A program made the position numbers and the translations under genes. Under the pieces are notes generated by a model, which saw nothing but the letters and a program-made list of their open reading frames with translations, did not search any database and was not told the origin of the DNA. DNA of 64,000 bases from Acetobacteraceae bacterium (lineage in GTDB: Bacteria; Pseudomonadota; Alphaproteobacteria; Acetobacterales; Acetobacteraceae), in contig JAIXWG010000045.1 of assembly GCA_027482245.1 (NCBI GenBank), positions 1 through 64,000 on the forward strand. The letters run 5' to 3'. Positions within the stretch are counted from its first letter, which is position 1, and each line of letters begins with the position of its first letter. Of this stretch, positions 52,090 through 60,709 are shown piece by piece.

Positions 52090-53477
52090 CAGGCGCAATC
52101 CTTCGGGGTGGGGCAGCCGGCCAGGCCGGCATCGACCAGGGCGGCGGCGGTGCGGAACAGCAGATCCTCCCGCCACGGCGCCGCGACCAGCTGCAGGCCG
52201 ACCGGCATTGTGGTGCCGGCCAGGGCAGGGTTGGCCAGCGGCACCGCCATGGCGGGCAGGCCGATGGCGGAGAAGGGTTGGGTATAGACGCCGAGATGCG
52301 GCCGCGCCGGCACGGTCGTGCCATCCACCTCGATCATCGCGGTGCCGATCGGCGGCGCGGTGAAGGGCAGCAGCGGCGCCACCAGCACGTCGCATTGATC
52401 GAAGATGCGCGCCGCCGCACGCGCCCAGGCGGCGCGCACGCGCTGCGCCTGCGTGATCCAATGCGCGGGCAGCAGGGCGCCGGCCAGGAAGCGGTCGCGC
52501 GTCAGCGGATCGAAGTCGTCGGCGCGAGTGCGGAGGCTCGGCATGTGCAGGTTCGCACCCTCGGCCAGCGTGATCAGCAGTGCCGCCGCCCGGCCTTCCG
52601 CCACCAGCTCGGGCGTGATGCGCATGGTGGCGCCGAGTGCCGCCGCGGCCAGGTCGACGGGAGCCAGCGCCTCCGCCATCGCGCCGCGCTCGAAATACCC
52701 GCCGGCGATGCCGATGCGGATGCCCTGCAGCCCGGCCAGGCCGCTGACGGGCTCGAAGTCCCGCGGCACCTGCGCGGGGTCGGCGGGGTCCTCCCCCTGC
52801 ATCGCGTCATAGACCAGCGCCAGGTCGGGCAGGCTGCGCGCGAAGGGGCCGACATGGTCGAAGCTGGCGGCAAAGAGATGCGCGCCGCGTCGCGACAGCC
52901 GCCCATAGGTCGGCTTCAGCCCCCAGATGCCGCAAAGCCCCGCCGGCACGCGGATGGAGCCGTTGGTGTCGCTGCCGATGCCGATGGGCGCGAGCCCCGC
53001 CGCGACCGCGGCGGCCGATCCGCCGGAGGATCCGCCGGCGATCCGCGCCCGGTCATGCGGGTTGCGCGCGGGCCCCTCATGGCTGTTCTCCGTCGTGAAG
53101 CCGAAGGCGAACTCGTCCATGTTGGTGGCGCCGATCACCACCGCGCCGGCGGCGCGCAGCAGTTGCACGACGAAGGCGTCCTCGGTGGCAGGCGGTGCCT
53201 CCCGCCGGATCTTCGACCCCGCAAGCGTCGGCAGCCCCTCCAGGTCGAACAGGTTCTTCACCGCGAGCGGCACGCCCGCCAGCGGGCCGGGATCGCGCCC
53301 CGCCGCGATGGCGGCGTCGATCGCCGCGGCTTCCGCCCGCGCGCGGCTCGCCGTGACGGCGGTGAAGGCGTTGAGCGCGGGGTTGCGCGCGGCGATATCC
53401 GCCAGCGCGGCCTCCGTCACCGCGCTTGCCGTGGTCGTGCCGGCGCGGATGGCGGCGGCGATGCGGGATGCGCTCAT
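52089..53477 (-). CDS. atzE: Amidase, AtzE/HpxY-like (amidase signature family)
   Basis: A 462-residue amidase. The catalytic triad is indicated by Lys 74 ([11 protein letters not shown]), the cis-Ser in [16 protein letters not shown], and the nucleophilic Ser in [18 protein letters not shown]. Closest by context and by its two partners to AtzE, the 1-carboxybiuret hydrolase catalytic subunit, or HpxY of the purine/oxalurate pathway. It overlaps the small AtzG-like subunit gene by four bases and the AtzH-like gene by one. Substrate not determined. Confidence 0.86.
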   Translation of the reverse strand: MSASRIAAAIRAGTTTASAVTEAALADIAARNPALNAFTAVTASRARAEAAAIDAAIAAGRDPGPLAGVPLAVKNLFDLEGLPTLAGSKIRREAPPATEDAFVVQLLRAAGAVVIGATNMDEFAFGFTTENSHEGPARNPHDRARIAGGSSGGSAAAVAAGLAPIGIGSDTNGSIRVPAGLCGIWGLKPTYGRLSRRGAHLFAASFDHVGPFARSLPDLALVYDAMQGEDPADPAQVPRDFEPVSGLAGLQGIRIGIAGGYFERGAMAEALAPVDLAAAALGATMRITPELVAEGRAAALLITLAEGANLHMPSLRTRADDFDPLTRDRFLAGALLPAHWITQAQRVRAAWARAAARIFDQCDVLVAPLLPFTAPPIGTAMIEVDGTTVPARPHLGVYTQPFSAIGLPAMAVPLANPALAGTTMPVGLQLVAAPWREDLLFRTAAALVDAGLAGCPTPKDCA

Positions 53478-53671
53478 GGCGCGGCGACCCCGGGCCGGAA
53501 CACCGGCGCGGGCTCATCCGCTTCCGTCAGCGCGACGCGTTCGATCAGCGCGGCGGCGCCGGCCGCCACCTTCAGCCCGGCGATGACGCCCGGCATCTGG
53601 TGCGGCGCGATGGGCAGGCCGATGAGGGCGGCGGTGGCGCGGGCATGCGCCTCAAGATCTTGGTCGGTCAT
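53474..53671 (-). CDS. atzG: AtzG/HpxX-like small amidase subunit (DUF4089)
   Basis: A 65-residue protein (MTDQDLEAHARATAALIGLP, then IAPHQMPGVIAGLKVAAGAAALI) of the DUF4089 family, which in AtzEG forms a tight complex with the amidase and closes its active site, akin to GatC with GatA. The ATGA overlap with the amidase gene supports 1:1 production. It ends in a Pro-rich tail. Confidence 0.84.
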   Translation of the reverse strand: MTDQDLEAHARATAALIGLPIAPHQMPGVIAGLKVAAGAAALIERVALTEADEPAPVFRPGVAAP

Positions 53672-53781
53672 GCGCGACTTCCAGGCAAGAGGCGTGCCGC
53701 GCGTGGGATGGCGCGGCACGCGAACCGGCGGGTGATGGCCAGGGCGGCGCCATGCGCAGCATCCGCCGTGCCGCGATCGCG

Positions 53782-54690
53782 CTAGTCGATCCCGAACAGC
53801 GCCGCGGGGTTGGTGGAGGTCATCCGCCGCAGTTCCGCGTCAGAGAACCCCTCGCTCTGTACGAGCAGGAGGTATTCGCGGAAGGCCTCGACCGGCGGCG
53901 GCAGCAGGAAGACGCCGGCGTCGGAGGAGAGGATGCAGCGATCGCCCGCAGCGCGGATGCGCGGCGCGAAATCCTGGATGGTGCTGGCGGAGGAGATCTT
54001 GTGCTTCTCCTCATCCACATGCGTCAGGCCGACCTGCGTCGCATGCGTCAGGATGAAGAAGCTGAGTTCCACATAGCCACCCAGCGCCACGATGGCCGCG
54101 ATCTGGTCCGTGGTGTAGCGCGACCCATGGGTGCGGATGCGCGTCACGCCGCGCTTCCTCGCCTCCTCCGCCAGGGCCACCGCCTCCCGCCCCGAGACAT
54201 GGCCGCAATCGAAGACGACATCCTTCTCGGCGCAGAGATCCATGATGGCGCAGACGACATCGGGGACGACGTTGCTCTCCGGCACCTGGAAGGTGGTCTC
54301 CAGGAAGGCGGGGCTGCGGCCCTCGCGCTCCGCGATGTAGCGGGTGTGGTGCGTCGGCAGGGACACGAAGCGCGCGCCCGTGCCCAGGCCATAGCCATAG
54401 CCGATCGCGGCCTTGGCCACTTCCAGCGTCACGCCACCCGCCGTCGGCTGCATGATGACGCCGCCGAAGGCGTAACAGCCGAGATGGCCGAGCTCGTCAT
54501 TCGCCAGCGCCGCGAAGCCTGAGGTGTTCTGGAAGTTGCACATGATGCCGATGGCCTTCATGCCCGCGGCCGCGGCCTGGCGAACGGCCTCGAACACGTT
54601 CACGCTGCGGCCGTTCAGGTGCGGCGCGCAGTGCACGTGGCAATCGATGGCGCCCTTCAGCAGGTGGGAGCCGGGCGGGACGTAGGGCAT
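53782..54690 (-). CDS. Metal-dependent hydrolase-like protein, DUF6282 (amidohydrolase fold)
   Basis: A 302-residue TIM-barrel protein with the metal-binding IDCHVHCAPHLNGRS start, HxH motif, and FDCGHVSGREAVALAEEA and ILSSDAGVFLLPPP near the end, which carries the late Asp. Reaction unknown; it may open or hydrolyse a cyclic amide or similar compound. Its start overlaps the stop of the ABC permease upstream (TGATG), tying it to the transporter, and the AtzG-E-H module follows after 110 bases. Confidence 0.8.
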   Translation of the reverse strand: MPYVPPGSHLLKGAIDCHVHCAPHLNGRSVNVFEAVRQAAAAGMKAIGIMCNFQNTSGFAALANDELGHLGCYAFGGVIMQPTAGGVTLEVAKAAIGYGYGLGTGARFVSLPTHHTRYIAEREGRSPAFLETTFQVPESNVVPDVVCAIMDLCAEKDVVFDCGHVSGREAVALAEEARKRGVTRIRTHGSRYTTDQIAAIVALGGYVELSFFILTHATQVGLTHVDEEKHKISSASTIQDFAPRIRAAGDRCILSSDAGVFLLPPPVEAFREYLLLVQSEGFSDAELRRMTSTNPAALFGID

Positions 54691-55391
54691 CAGGAGATTC
54701 CTTGTCGGGCAGGTCGGGTGGCGAGACGACGTTCGAGCCGCTCACCCACATGCTTGGTGGGCCAGCAGATCAGGAAATACAGCAGCAAGATCGTGCCGAA
54801 GCAGAGCAGCGCGGAGAAGCCCCGCGTGTTCAGGATCTTCGCGGCATAGGTCAGCTCCATCACGCCGATCTGGCTGGCGATGGAGGTCGACTTGATGAAG
54901 CCGACCGTGTAGCCGAAGAGCGGCGGCAGCACGACGCGCCAGGATTGCGGCAGCACGATCGTCCAGAGCGTGCGCCAACGCCCGAAATTCATCGCCTCCG
55001 CCGCGTCCCATTGCGGCGCGGGGATGGATTCAAGGCCCGCCCGCGCGATCTCCGCCGCGAAGGCCGCTGCCGAGAGCACGACGGTGACGAGCGCCATGGT
55101 GAAGAGGCTGACCTGCGTGCCGCTGAGCTGGAAGGCGAAGAAGACGCACATCAGCTTCACCAGGAAGGGGATGCGACGGAACAGCTCCACATAGGTCGTG
55201 GCCAGGATGCGCAGCGGCAGCACGCCGAACAGCCGAGGATGCCGGCAGATCGCGAAGAGGAAGCCGAAGGCGAAGCCGATGGTGGCGCCGAGCCAGGAGA
55301 GCAGCAGCGTGTTGACCAGCGCCTCCCCCAGGAACATCAGGTTCCAGTAGCCGAAGAAGCGGGGCGCTTCCTCCGTGATCTGGGCCCACAT
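54690..55391 (-). CDS. Polar amino acid-type ABC transporter permease (system 1)
   Basis: A 233-residue inner-membrane permease of the HisM/GlnP type. Five or so helices; the ATPase-contact loop is ESIPAPQWDAAEAMNFGRWR followed by IVLPQSWRVVLPP. A paralogue of the permease at 61601-62311. Two bases after its partner permease gene and coupled to the DUF6282 gene downstream. Confidence 0.9.
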   Translation of the reverse strand: MWAQITEEAPRFFGYWNLMFLGEALVNTLLLSWLGATIGFAFGFLFAICRHPRLFGVLPLRILATTYVELFRRIPFLVKLMCVFFAFQLSGTQVSLFTMALVTVVLSAAAFAAEIARAGLESIPAPQWDAAEAMNFGRWRTLWTIVLPQSWRVVLPPLFGYTVGFIKSTSIASQIGVMELTYAAKILNTRGFSALLCFGTILLLYFLICWPTKHVGERLERRLATRPARQGIS

Positions 55392-55393
55392 CG

Positions 55394-56068
55394 CTACAGC
55401 ACCTTCGCCTGCACGCGAAACAGCCAGCGGCCGAGCAGCGCCAGCGCCACGCTGCAGACCAGCGTCAGCGCGATGTAGATGACGGCCGTGATGGAGAAGA
55501 CCTCGAGCGACCGGAAGGTCAGGCTGTTCACGTTGTAGGCGCGGCCGGTCAGCTCCTCCACCGCGAAGATGGCGGCGATGGAGGTCGTCATCACCTGGAT
55601 GATGAACTGGTTGGCCAGCGGCGGGTACAGCGCCTTCGCGATGTGCGGCACGATGACGTACCAGACCATCTGGGGCAGGGAGAATCCCATGGCCGTCGCC
55701 GCATCGATCTCCGCCCGGCGCAGGCTGGCGAAGCCCGCGCGCTGGATTTCCGTGAGGTAGGCGCCGGCGTTCAGCGACATGCCGATGGCGACCGCGGCAT
55801 AGGGGGAGAGCAGGATGCCCGCTTCCGGCAGTACGAAGAAGATGAAGAAGACCTGCACCAGCAGCGGCGTGTTGATGAAGAAGGTGACGTAGCCCTGCAC
55901 GAACCATCGCGCGCCGCGCGGGCCGTAGGAGAGGATGGTCGCGTTGAACAAGCCGATCACCCAGCCCACGACGAAGGAGATCCCCGCGAGCTGGAGCGTC
56001 AACCAGGCCCCGGCCAGAAGGTAGGGAATATGGCCGGTGACCTGGGAGTAGATGAGGTTGTAGGACAT
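55394..56068 (-). CDS. Polar amino acid-type ABC transporter permease (system 1)
   Basis: A 224-residue permease. LNAGAYLTEIQRAGFASLRR and DAATAMGFSLPQMVWYVIVP form the conserved coupling loop. Ends GRWLFRVQAKVL, almost identical to the end of the paralogue at 62311-62979. It pairs with the permease just downstream to form the membrane channel, with the ATPase at 57045-57809. Confidence 0.9.
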   Translation of the reverse strand: MSYNLIYSQVTGHIPYLLAGAWLTLQLAGISFVVGWVIGLFNATILSYGPRGARWFVQGYVTFFINTPLLVQVFFIFFVLPEAGILLSPYAAVAIGMSLNAGAYLTEIQRAGFASLRRAEIDAATAMGFSLPQMVWYVIVPHIAKALYPPLANQFIIQVMTTSIAAIFAVEELTGRAYNVNSLTFRSLEVFSITAVIYIALTLVCSVALALLGRWLFRVQAKVL

Positions 56069-56088
56069 CTATTTGCCCTCAAGCGCCG

Positions 56089-56169
56089 GGCGGCGGCATC
56101 CGCCGCCTTGGCTCGCCGCATAGGCGGCGGCGGCCATTCGGCCGCTCAGCCCGGCGAAGGAGCCGGGCT
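56089..56169. repeat. Two stem-loops between receptor and permease genes (system 1)
   Basis: GGCGGCGG-CAT-CCGCCGCC at 56089-56107 (8-bp stem) and AGCCCGGC-GAAGGA-GCCGGGCT at 56148-56169 (8-bp stem) fill the 128-base gap after the receptor gene. Such hairpins commonly protect the upstream receptor message so that it outnumbers the permease message. No T tract follows either. Confidence 0.5.
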
Positions 56170-56196
56170 GCAGGTCATGCCGCTGAATCGGGCGCA

Positions 56197-57021
56197 TCAG
56201 AAGAACGGGCTGTGCGGCACCTTGGTCAGCATCGGCCCGTCGAACCACTTCTCCCACAGACGCTCGATCGTGCCGTCATTGTGCAGTTCGTACAGCGCGA
56301 TGTTCAGCCAGTTGCGCAGCGAATGGTTGTTCTTGGCGACACCGAGGCCCGAATAGGTCACGCCGAATTCCGGCACCGCCGTCACGTCCCACTGCACCTG
56401 GTTGAAAGGGCGGAGGGAAAATCGCACGCTGTCCACGCCATCGAAGCTGGCCTGCGCGCGGCCCTGCGCGATGGCGCGGTTGCGGTCGGGGTAGTTGTCC
56501 AGCAGCAGCACCTGTGCGCGCGGGATGACGCGGGCGATGTAGGGGATGGCGGTGGTGCCGCGCACCTGGGCCAGCGTCACCTCCGGCTTGTTGATCGCCT
56601 CCAGGCTCGTATGCCCGCGCCCGGCCACGGCGAGGATGCCGTAATTCTCCGAATGCACGGGCACGGTGTAGTCGATGATCTTGGCGCGCTCGCTGGTGCG
56701 CGACATCGCGCCCATGACGAAATCGATGCGCCCGGAGGCGACCATCGGGATGCGGTCCGGCGATCCCACAGCCTGCAGCACCAGCCGCACGCCGAGCTTC
56801 TGTGCGATGGCCGCAGCCAGCTCCGGCTCGAACCCGTCGATCACGTTGCGGTCGTTGAACAGCGCCCGGGGCGGCAGGGTCGGATTAACGCCGACGCGCA
56901 ATTCCTGCGATCGCAACACATCCTCGAGCGGCCTGGCAGAGGCGGCGGTGGGCGTGACGAGCGCGGCGCCGGCGGCAGCCGCGGCGGCGCCCCCGACGAA
57001 GAGGCGACGACGGTCGGTCAT
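56197..57021 (-). CDS. ABC transporter substrate-binding protein, amino acid family (system 1)
   Basis: A 274-residue family 3 solute-binding protein. An arginine-led signal (TDRRRLFVGGAAAAAAGAAL) suggests Sec or Tat export. LRVGVNPTLPPRALFND, VIDGFEPELAAAIAQKLG and GSPDRIPMVASGRIDFVMG are the ligand-pocket blocks. The receptor of system 2 (63068-63883) aligns through all three. Ligand likely a small amino or amide acid; given the downstream genes, possibly an amide-containing nitrogen source. Confidence 0.9.
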   Translation of the reverse strand: MTDRRRLFVGGAAAAAAGAALVTPTAASARPLEDVLRSQELRVGVNPTLPPRALFNDRNVIDGFEPELAAAIAQKLGVRLVLQAVGSPDRIPMVASGRIDFVMGAMSRTSERAKIIDYTVPVHSENYGILAVAGRGHTSLEAINKPEVTLAQVRGTTAIPYIARVIPRAQVLLLDNYPDRNRAIAQGRAQASFDGVDSVRFSLRPFNQVQWDVTAVPEFGVTYSGLGVAKNNHSLRNWLNIALYELHNDGTIERLWEKWFDGPMLTKVPHSPFF

Positions 57022-57044
57022 GCAGGCTCTCCCGGTTGGCGGCG

Positions 57045-57809
57045 TCAGTGCCGCAGGATCTTGGCAGTGAACTCCTTCAGGCGTGGGCTCTGCGGCGCGT
57101 CGAAGATCTGCGCCGGCGGACCGACCTCGACGACGCGGCCCTGGTCCATGAAGACGACGGTGGTCGCGACCTCCCGGATGAAGGCCATCTCGTGGCTGAC
57201 GATCAGCATGGTCATGCCATCGGCATGCAGCGCGCGGATCGTGTCCAGCACCTCATTCACCAGTTCGGGGTCGAGCGCGCTGGTGACCTCGTCCAGCAGC
57301 AGGATGTCGGGGTGCAGCGCCAATGCGCGGGCAATGGCCACGCGCTGCTGCTGCCCGCCCGACAATTCGTCGGGATAGGCGTTGAACTTCGCGCCGAGCC
57401 CAACCTTCGTCAGCAGCGCGCGCGCCTCTTCCTCCACCTGCGCGGAAGGCCGCTTCTTCACCAGCGTCGGCGCGATGGCGACGTTGCGCAGCGCCGTCAT
57501 GTTCTGGAACAGATTGTATTGCTGGAAGACGATGGCGAAGCGGTCGCGCGCGGCGCGCAGGCTCGCGCGGCTGGCGTAGTCCACGACCTCGTCGCCGATG
57601 GTGACCTTGCCCGCGCGCGGCTTCAGCAGCCCGACCAGCGCGCGCAGCAGCGACGACTTGCCGGAGCCGGACGGCCCGATCAGCCCCACCACCTCGCCCT
57701 TCGCGAAGCGGAGCGAGACGTCGCTCAGCACATCCGTCTTCCCGCCATAGCTGGCGGTCAGCCCATCAAGCGCGAGGAAGGCCAAGCCCACTCCCCCATC
57801 CCGTTCCAT
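57045..57809 (-). CDS. Amino acid ABC transporter ATP-binding protein
   Basis: A 254-residue ATPase of the GlnQ/HisP type: Walker A LIGPSGSGKSSLL, Q-loop FQQYNLFQNM, signature LSGGQQQRVAIARALAL, Walker B ILLLDEVTSALDP, and the switch histidine in MLIVSHEMAF. Start uncertain: ATG 57809 is used here, but GTG 57791 or TTG 57785, nearer to a GGGGGAG site, fit too. It is the first gene of the minus-strand transport operon and the only ATPase in the window, so it may also serve system 2. Divergent from the dehydrogenase operon. Confidence 0.92.
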   Translation of the reverse strand: MERDGGVGLAFLALDGLTASYGGKTDVLSDVSLRFAKGEVVGLIGPSGSGKSSLLRALVGLLKPRAGKVTIGDEVVDYASRASLRAARDRFAIVFQQYNLFQNMTALRNVAIAPTLVKKRPSAQVEEEARALLTKVGLGAKFNAYPDELSGGQQQRVAIARALALHPDILLLDEVTSALDPELVNEVLDTIRALHADGMTMLIVSHEMAFIREVATTVVFMDQGRVVEVGPPAQIFDAPQSPRLKEFTAKILRH

Positions 57810-57924
57810 TGCGGGGGAGTGTCCTTGCGCCATCCCACCGGCGTCAAGCGCCATGGAGGGCATGGACGTGATCGCGCGCCGCGATATGCTCACAAGCGTG
57901 GCAGATGATCTTCGCATCGCGGGC

Positions 57925-58176
57925 ATGACGCGCCCCGCAACCATCACCTTCCGCTTCGGCGACGCGGTGATCGAGGCACCGGAAGGCGAAAGCCTCGCCG
58001 CTGCCTTGATCGCATGCGGTATACGCAGGCTCGGCGAGGGCCTCGATCCCGCACGGCCGCGCGCCGCGCTCTGCATGATGGGCGTGTGCCAGCAATGCCT
58101 GCTGCGCGTGGATGGCCGCCTCGCGCAGGCGTGCCTAGTGCCGGTGCGGGCGGGCATGGTGGTGACGCCGGCATGA
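57925..58176 (+). CDS. (2Fe-2S)-binding subunit, D-hydroxyproline dehydrogenase/HcnA-like
   Basis: An 83-residue ferredoxin-like subunit. Cluster ligands are Cys 50, 55, 58 and 70 (ALCMMGVCQQCLLRVDG, then QAC). It matches the small subunit of the three-part amine/imino acid dehydrogenases such as hydrogen cyanide synthase and D-hydroxyproline dehydrogenase. ATG 57925 gives the standard N-terminus (MTRPATITFRFGDAVIE); ATGs at 57853 and 57889 in frame are alternatives. Its end overlaps the next gene by four bases. Confidence 0.85.
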   Translation: MTRPATITFRFGDAVIEAPEGESLAAALIACGIRRLGEGLDPARPRAALCMMGVCQQCLLRVDGRLAQACLVPVRAGMVVTPA

Positions 58177-59603
58177 TCGATGTCGCGGTTCTCGGTGCAG
58201 GCCCCGCCGGCATGGCGGCGGCGACGGAGGCCGCGCGGCGTGGCGCCTCCGTCGTCGTCTTCGACGAAAGCCCCGCCCCCGGCGGCCAGGTCTATCGCGC
58301 ACCGCCCGCGGGCTACGCCATGCCCGCCGATCCCGACCGGCAGGAGGGTGACGCGCTGCGCGCCGCGCTCGCCGCCAGCGGCGCCGTCGTGAAGACGGGC
58401 CATCGCGTCTGGGGCGTCGGCGGCGGGCCGCTGGTGCCGCTCGGCGAACAGGCCGCGCCCTTCCGCATCGATGCGCTGGCGCCGGATGGCAGCAACAGCG
58501 TGACGGAGGGGCGCGCGCTGGTGCTCGCCACCGGCACGCATGAACGCATCATCCCCTTCCCCGGCTGGACGCTGCCCGGCGTGCTGGGCCTGGCGGCGGC
58601 GACGATCCTGCTGAAGGCGAATGGCGTGCTGCCCGGGCGGCGCGTGGTCGTCGCCGGCGCGGGGCCGCTGCTCTACGCCGTCGCCGCCAAGGTCGCGAAG
58701 GCGGGCGCGACGGTCGCTGCCGTGGTGGACCTGGCCGCGACGCGCGAATGGGTCGCTGCCCTGCCCGCGCTGACGGCGCGGCCCGACCTGCTGGCGCGCG
58801 GCGCCGCCTGGCGCGCTGGCCTGACGCTGAAGGGCGTGCCGATCCTGCCCGCGCATCGCATCGTCGCCGCCGAGGGCGACGAGGTTCTGAGCCGCGTCCG
58901 CGTCGCGCCGCTGGGCGGCGGGGCGGAGCGTGTGATCGAGTGCGATGCGCTCACCATCGGCCATGGCCTGGTGCCGGCCACGGAAGCCACGCGCGCCTTC
59001 CGCGCCGCGCATCGCTATGTCGCGGAATCCGGCGGCTGGGTGCCGGTGCTGGACGAGGACCGCCGCACCAGCATCGCGCGGCTCTACGCTTGCGGCGATG
59101 GATCGGGCGTGCGCGGCGCCGCGGCCGCGCCCGCCTCCGGCCGACTCGCCGCGCTGGCGGCCCTGCATGACCTCGGCCTCACCGATGCCGCCGCGCATGC
59201 CGCCGCGCGCACCACGCCCGCCGCCGATTTCGCCCGCGCCGCGCGCGCCGGCGGCGCCATGGCACGCATGATGGCGCTACGCCCGGCCCTCGTCGCCGCC
59301 ATCCCTCCCGACACGATTGTCTGCCGCTGCGAGGGCGTGACCCGCGCGCAGATCGAGGCCGCGGTGGAGGACGGCGCCACCGGCATGAACCAGGTGAAGC
59401 AGTTCACGCGCTGCGGCATGGGGCCCTGCCAGGGACGCATGTGCGGGGAGGCTGCGGCGGAACTCGTCGGCGCGAAGGTCGGCGGGCGCGAGAAGGCCGG
59501 CTTCGCCACCGGCCGCGTGCCGCTGCGCCCCGTCGCGATGGACGCGCTGCTCGGCGATTTCGACTATGCCGACATTCCCGTGCCGAGGCCCGCCCCGATA
59601 TGA
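58173..59603 (+). CDS. FAD/NAD(P)-binding subunit with C-terminal [2Fe-2S] domain, D-hydroxyproline dehydrogenase/HcnB-like
   Basis: A 476-residue flavoprotein. VLGAGPAGMAAATEAARRG is the FAD site, VVAGAGPLLYAVAAKVAKAG a second dinucleotide site, and LYACGDGSGVRG the late FAD block. The C-terminus has a BFD-like iron-sulfur domain with Cys 384 and 386 (TIVCRCEGV) and the CGMGPCQGRMCG motif. It is the electron-shuttling alpha subunit of the three-part dehydrogenase, translationally coupled on both sides. Confidence 0.88.
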   Translation: MIDVAVLGAGPAGMAAATEAARRGASVVVFDESPAPGGQVYRAPPAGYAMPADPDRQEGDALRAALAASGAVVKTGHRVWGVGGGPLVPLGEQAAPFRIDALAPDGSNSVTEGRALVLATGTHERIIPFPGWTLPGVLGLAAATILLKANGVLPGRRVVVAGAGPLLYAVAAKVAKAGATVAAVVDLAATREWVAALPALTARPDLLARGAAWRAGLTLKGVPILPAHRIVAAEGDEVLSRVRVAPLGGGAERVIECDALTIGHGLVPATEATRAFRAAHRYVAESGGWVPVLDEDRRTSIARLYACGDGSGVRGAAAAPASGRLAALAALHDLGLTDAAAHAAARTTPAADFARAARAGGAMARMMALRPALVAAIPPDTIVCRCEGVTRAQIEAAVEDGATGMNQVKQFTRCGMGPCQGRMCGEAAAELVGAKVGGREKAGFATGRVPLRPVAMDALLGDFDYADIPVPRPAPI

Positions 59604-60709
59604 CCGCGCCCTACGATGTCGCCGTGATCGGCGCCGGCGTGATGGGATGCAGCACCGCGCTGCACCTGGCGCGCGCTGGCATGAAGGTCACGCTGCTGGA
59701 CCGCGGCGCCATCTGCCGGGAGGCCTCCGGCGTCAATGCCGGCACGCTGACGATGCAAATGACGCGCGCCGCCCTCGTTCCCTACGCGCTGCGCGCGCAT
59801 GAGATGTGGATGCGCATGGCCGAGTGGTGCGATGGCGGCCATGTGCAGGCCGTCGATTGCCCCGGCCTCTCCGTCGCCTTCTCCGAGCATGAGATCGCCA
59901 TGCTGGAGGAGCGCGCGCATTTCCGCCGCCAGGCCGGCGCGCCGATCGAGATCGTCTCCACCGCCCGCGCGCGGGAGATCGAGCCGGGGCTTTCGGACAA
60001 GGCGCTGCTCGCCGGCCATTGCCCGATCGACGGATTTACGAGTGCCTACCTGACAGGCCGCGCCTTCCGCCCCGCGCTGCTGAACGCGGGCGTCGAGTTG
60101 CGGGAGAACTGCGCGGTGCGCGGCATCCAGCCCGGCTTCTCCATCGACACGGAAGCGGGCGAGGTCCGCGCGACGCGCGTGGTGCTGGCGGGTGGCGTGT
60201 GGCTGCAGGACATGGCGGCCTGGCTCGGCATCAACCTGCCGATCAAGGTGCTGATCAACCAGCTCGTCGTCACGGAACGGCTGCCGCCGGTGATGCGCAC
60301 CGTGCTCGGCGTCGCCTCCGGCCTGCTGAGCCTGAAGCAGTATGCGAACGGCACGGTGCTGATCGGTGGCGGCTGGCAGGGCATCGGGGACCGGCAGCGC
60401 GGCGGGCTCGCGGTGAAGCCGGACAGCTTCCTCGGCAATGTGCGCCTGGCCGCCCACACCATCCCGGCGCTGCGCGACGCGCGCGTCGTGCGGTCCTGGC
60501 TGGGGCTGGAGGCGGAGACGGCGGATGCGCTGCCCGCCATCGGCCCGATCCCCGGCGTGCCCGATGCCTGGATCATCGGCAGCGTCCATTCAGGCTACAC
60601 CAGCGGGCCCTACATGGGAAAAATTCTGGCGCAGGCGATCTGTGGCCAGGCGCCCGAACTCCCGCTGTTTCCCATCGACCGCCTGCTGGCGAAGGACCAG
60701 GCCGCATGA
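59600..60709 (+). CDS. FAD-dependent D-amino/imino acid dehydrogenase, catalytic subunit (HcnC-like)
   Basis: A 369-residue DAO-family flavoprotein. AVIGAGVMGCSTALHLARAG is the FAD loop; SGVNAGTLTMQMTRAAL, ALPAIGPIPGVPDAWIIGS and GYTSGPYMGKILAQAI are conserved later. In the D-hydroxyproline enzyme this subunit oxidises cis-4-hydroxy-D-proline to pyrroline-4-hydroxy-2-carboxylate. The deaminase gene that would use that product overlaps by four bases, supporting the assignment. Confidence 0.88.
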   Translation: MTAPYDVAVIGAGVMGCSTALHLARAGMKVTLLDRGAICREASGVNAGTLTMQMTRAALVPYALRAHEMWMRMAEWCDGGHVQAVDCPGLSVAFSEHEIAMLEERAHFRRQAGAPIEIVSTARAREIEPGLSDKALLAGHCPIDGFTSAYLTGRAFRPALLNAGVELRENCAVRGIQPGFSIDTEAGEVRATRVVLAGGVWLQDMAAWLGINLPIKVLINQLVVTERLPPVMRTVLGVASGLLSLKQYANGTVLIGGGWQGIGDRQRGGLAVKPDSFLGNVRLAAHTIPALRDARVVRSWLGLEAETADALPAIGPIPGVPDAWIIGSVHSGYTSGPYMGKILAQAICGQAPELPLFPIDRLLAKDQAA

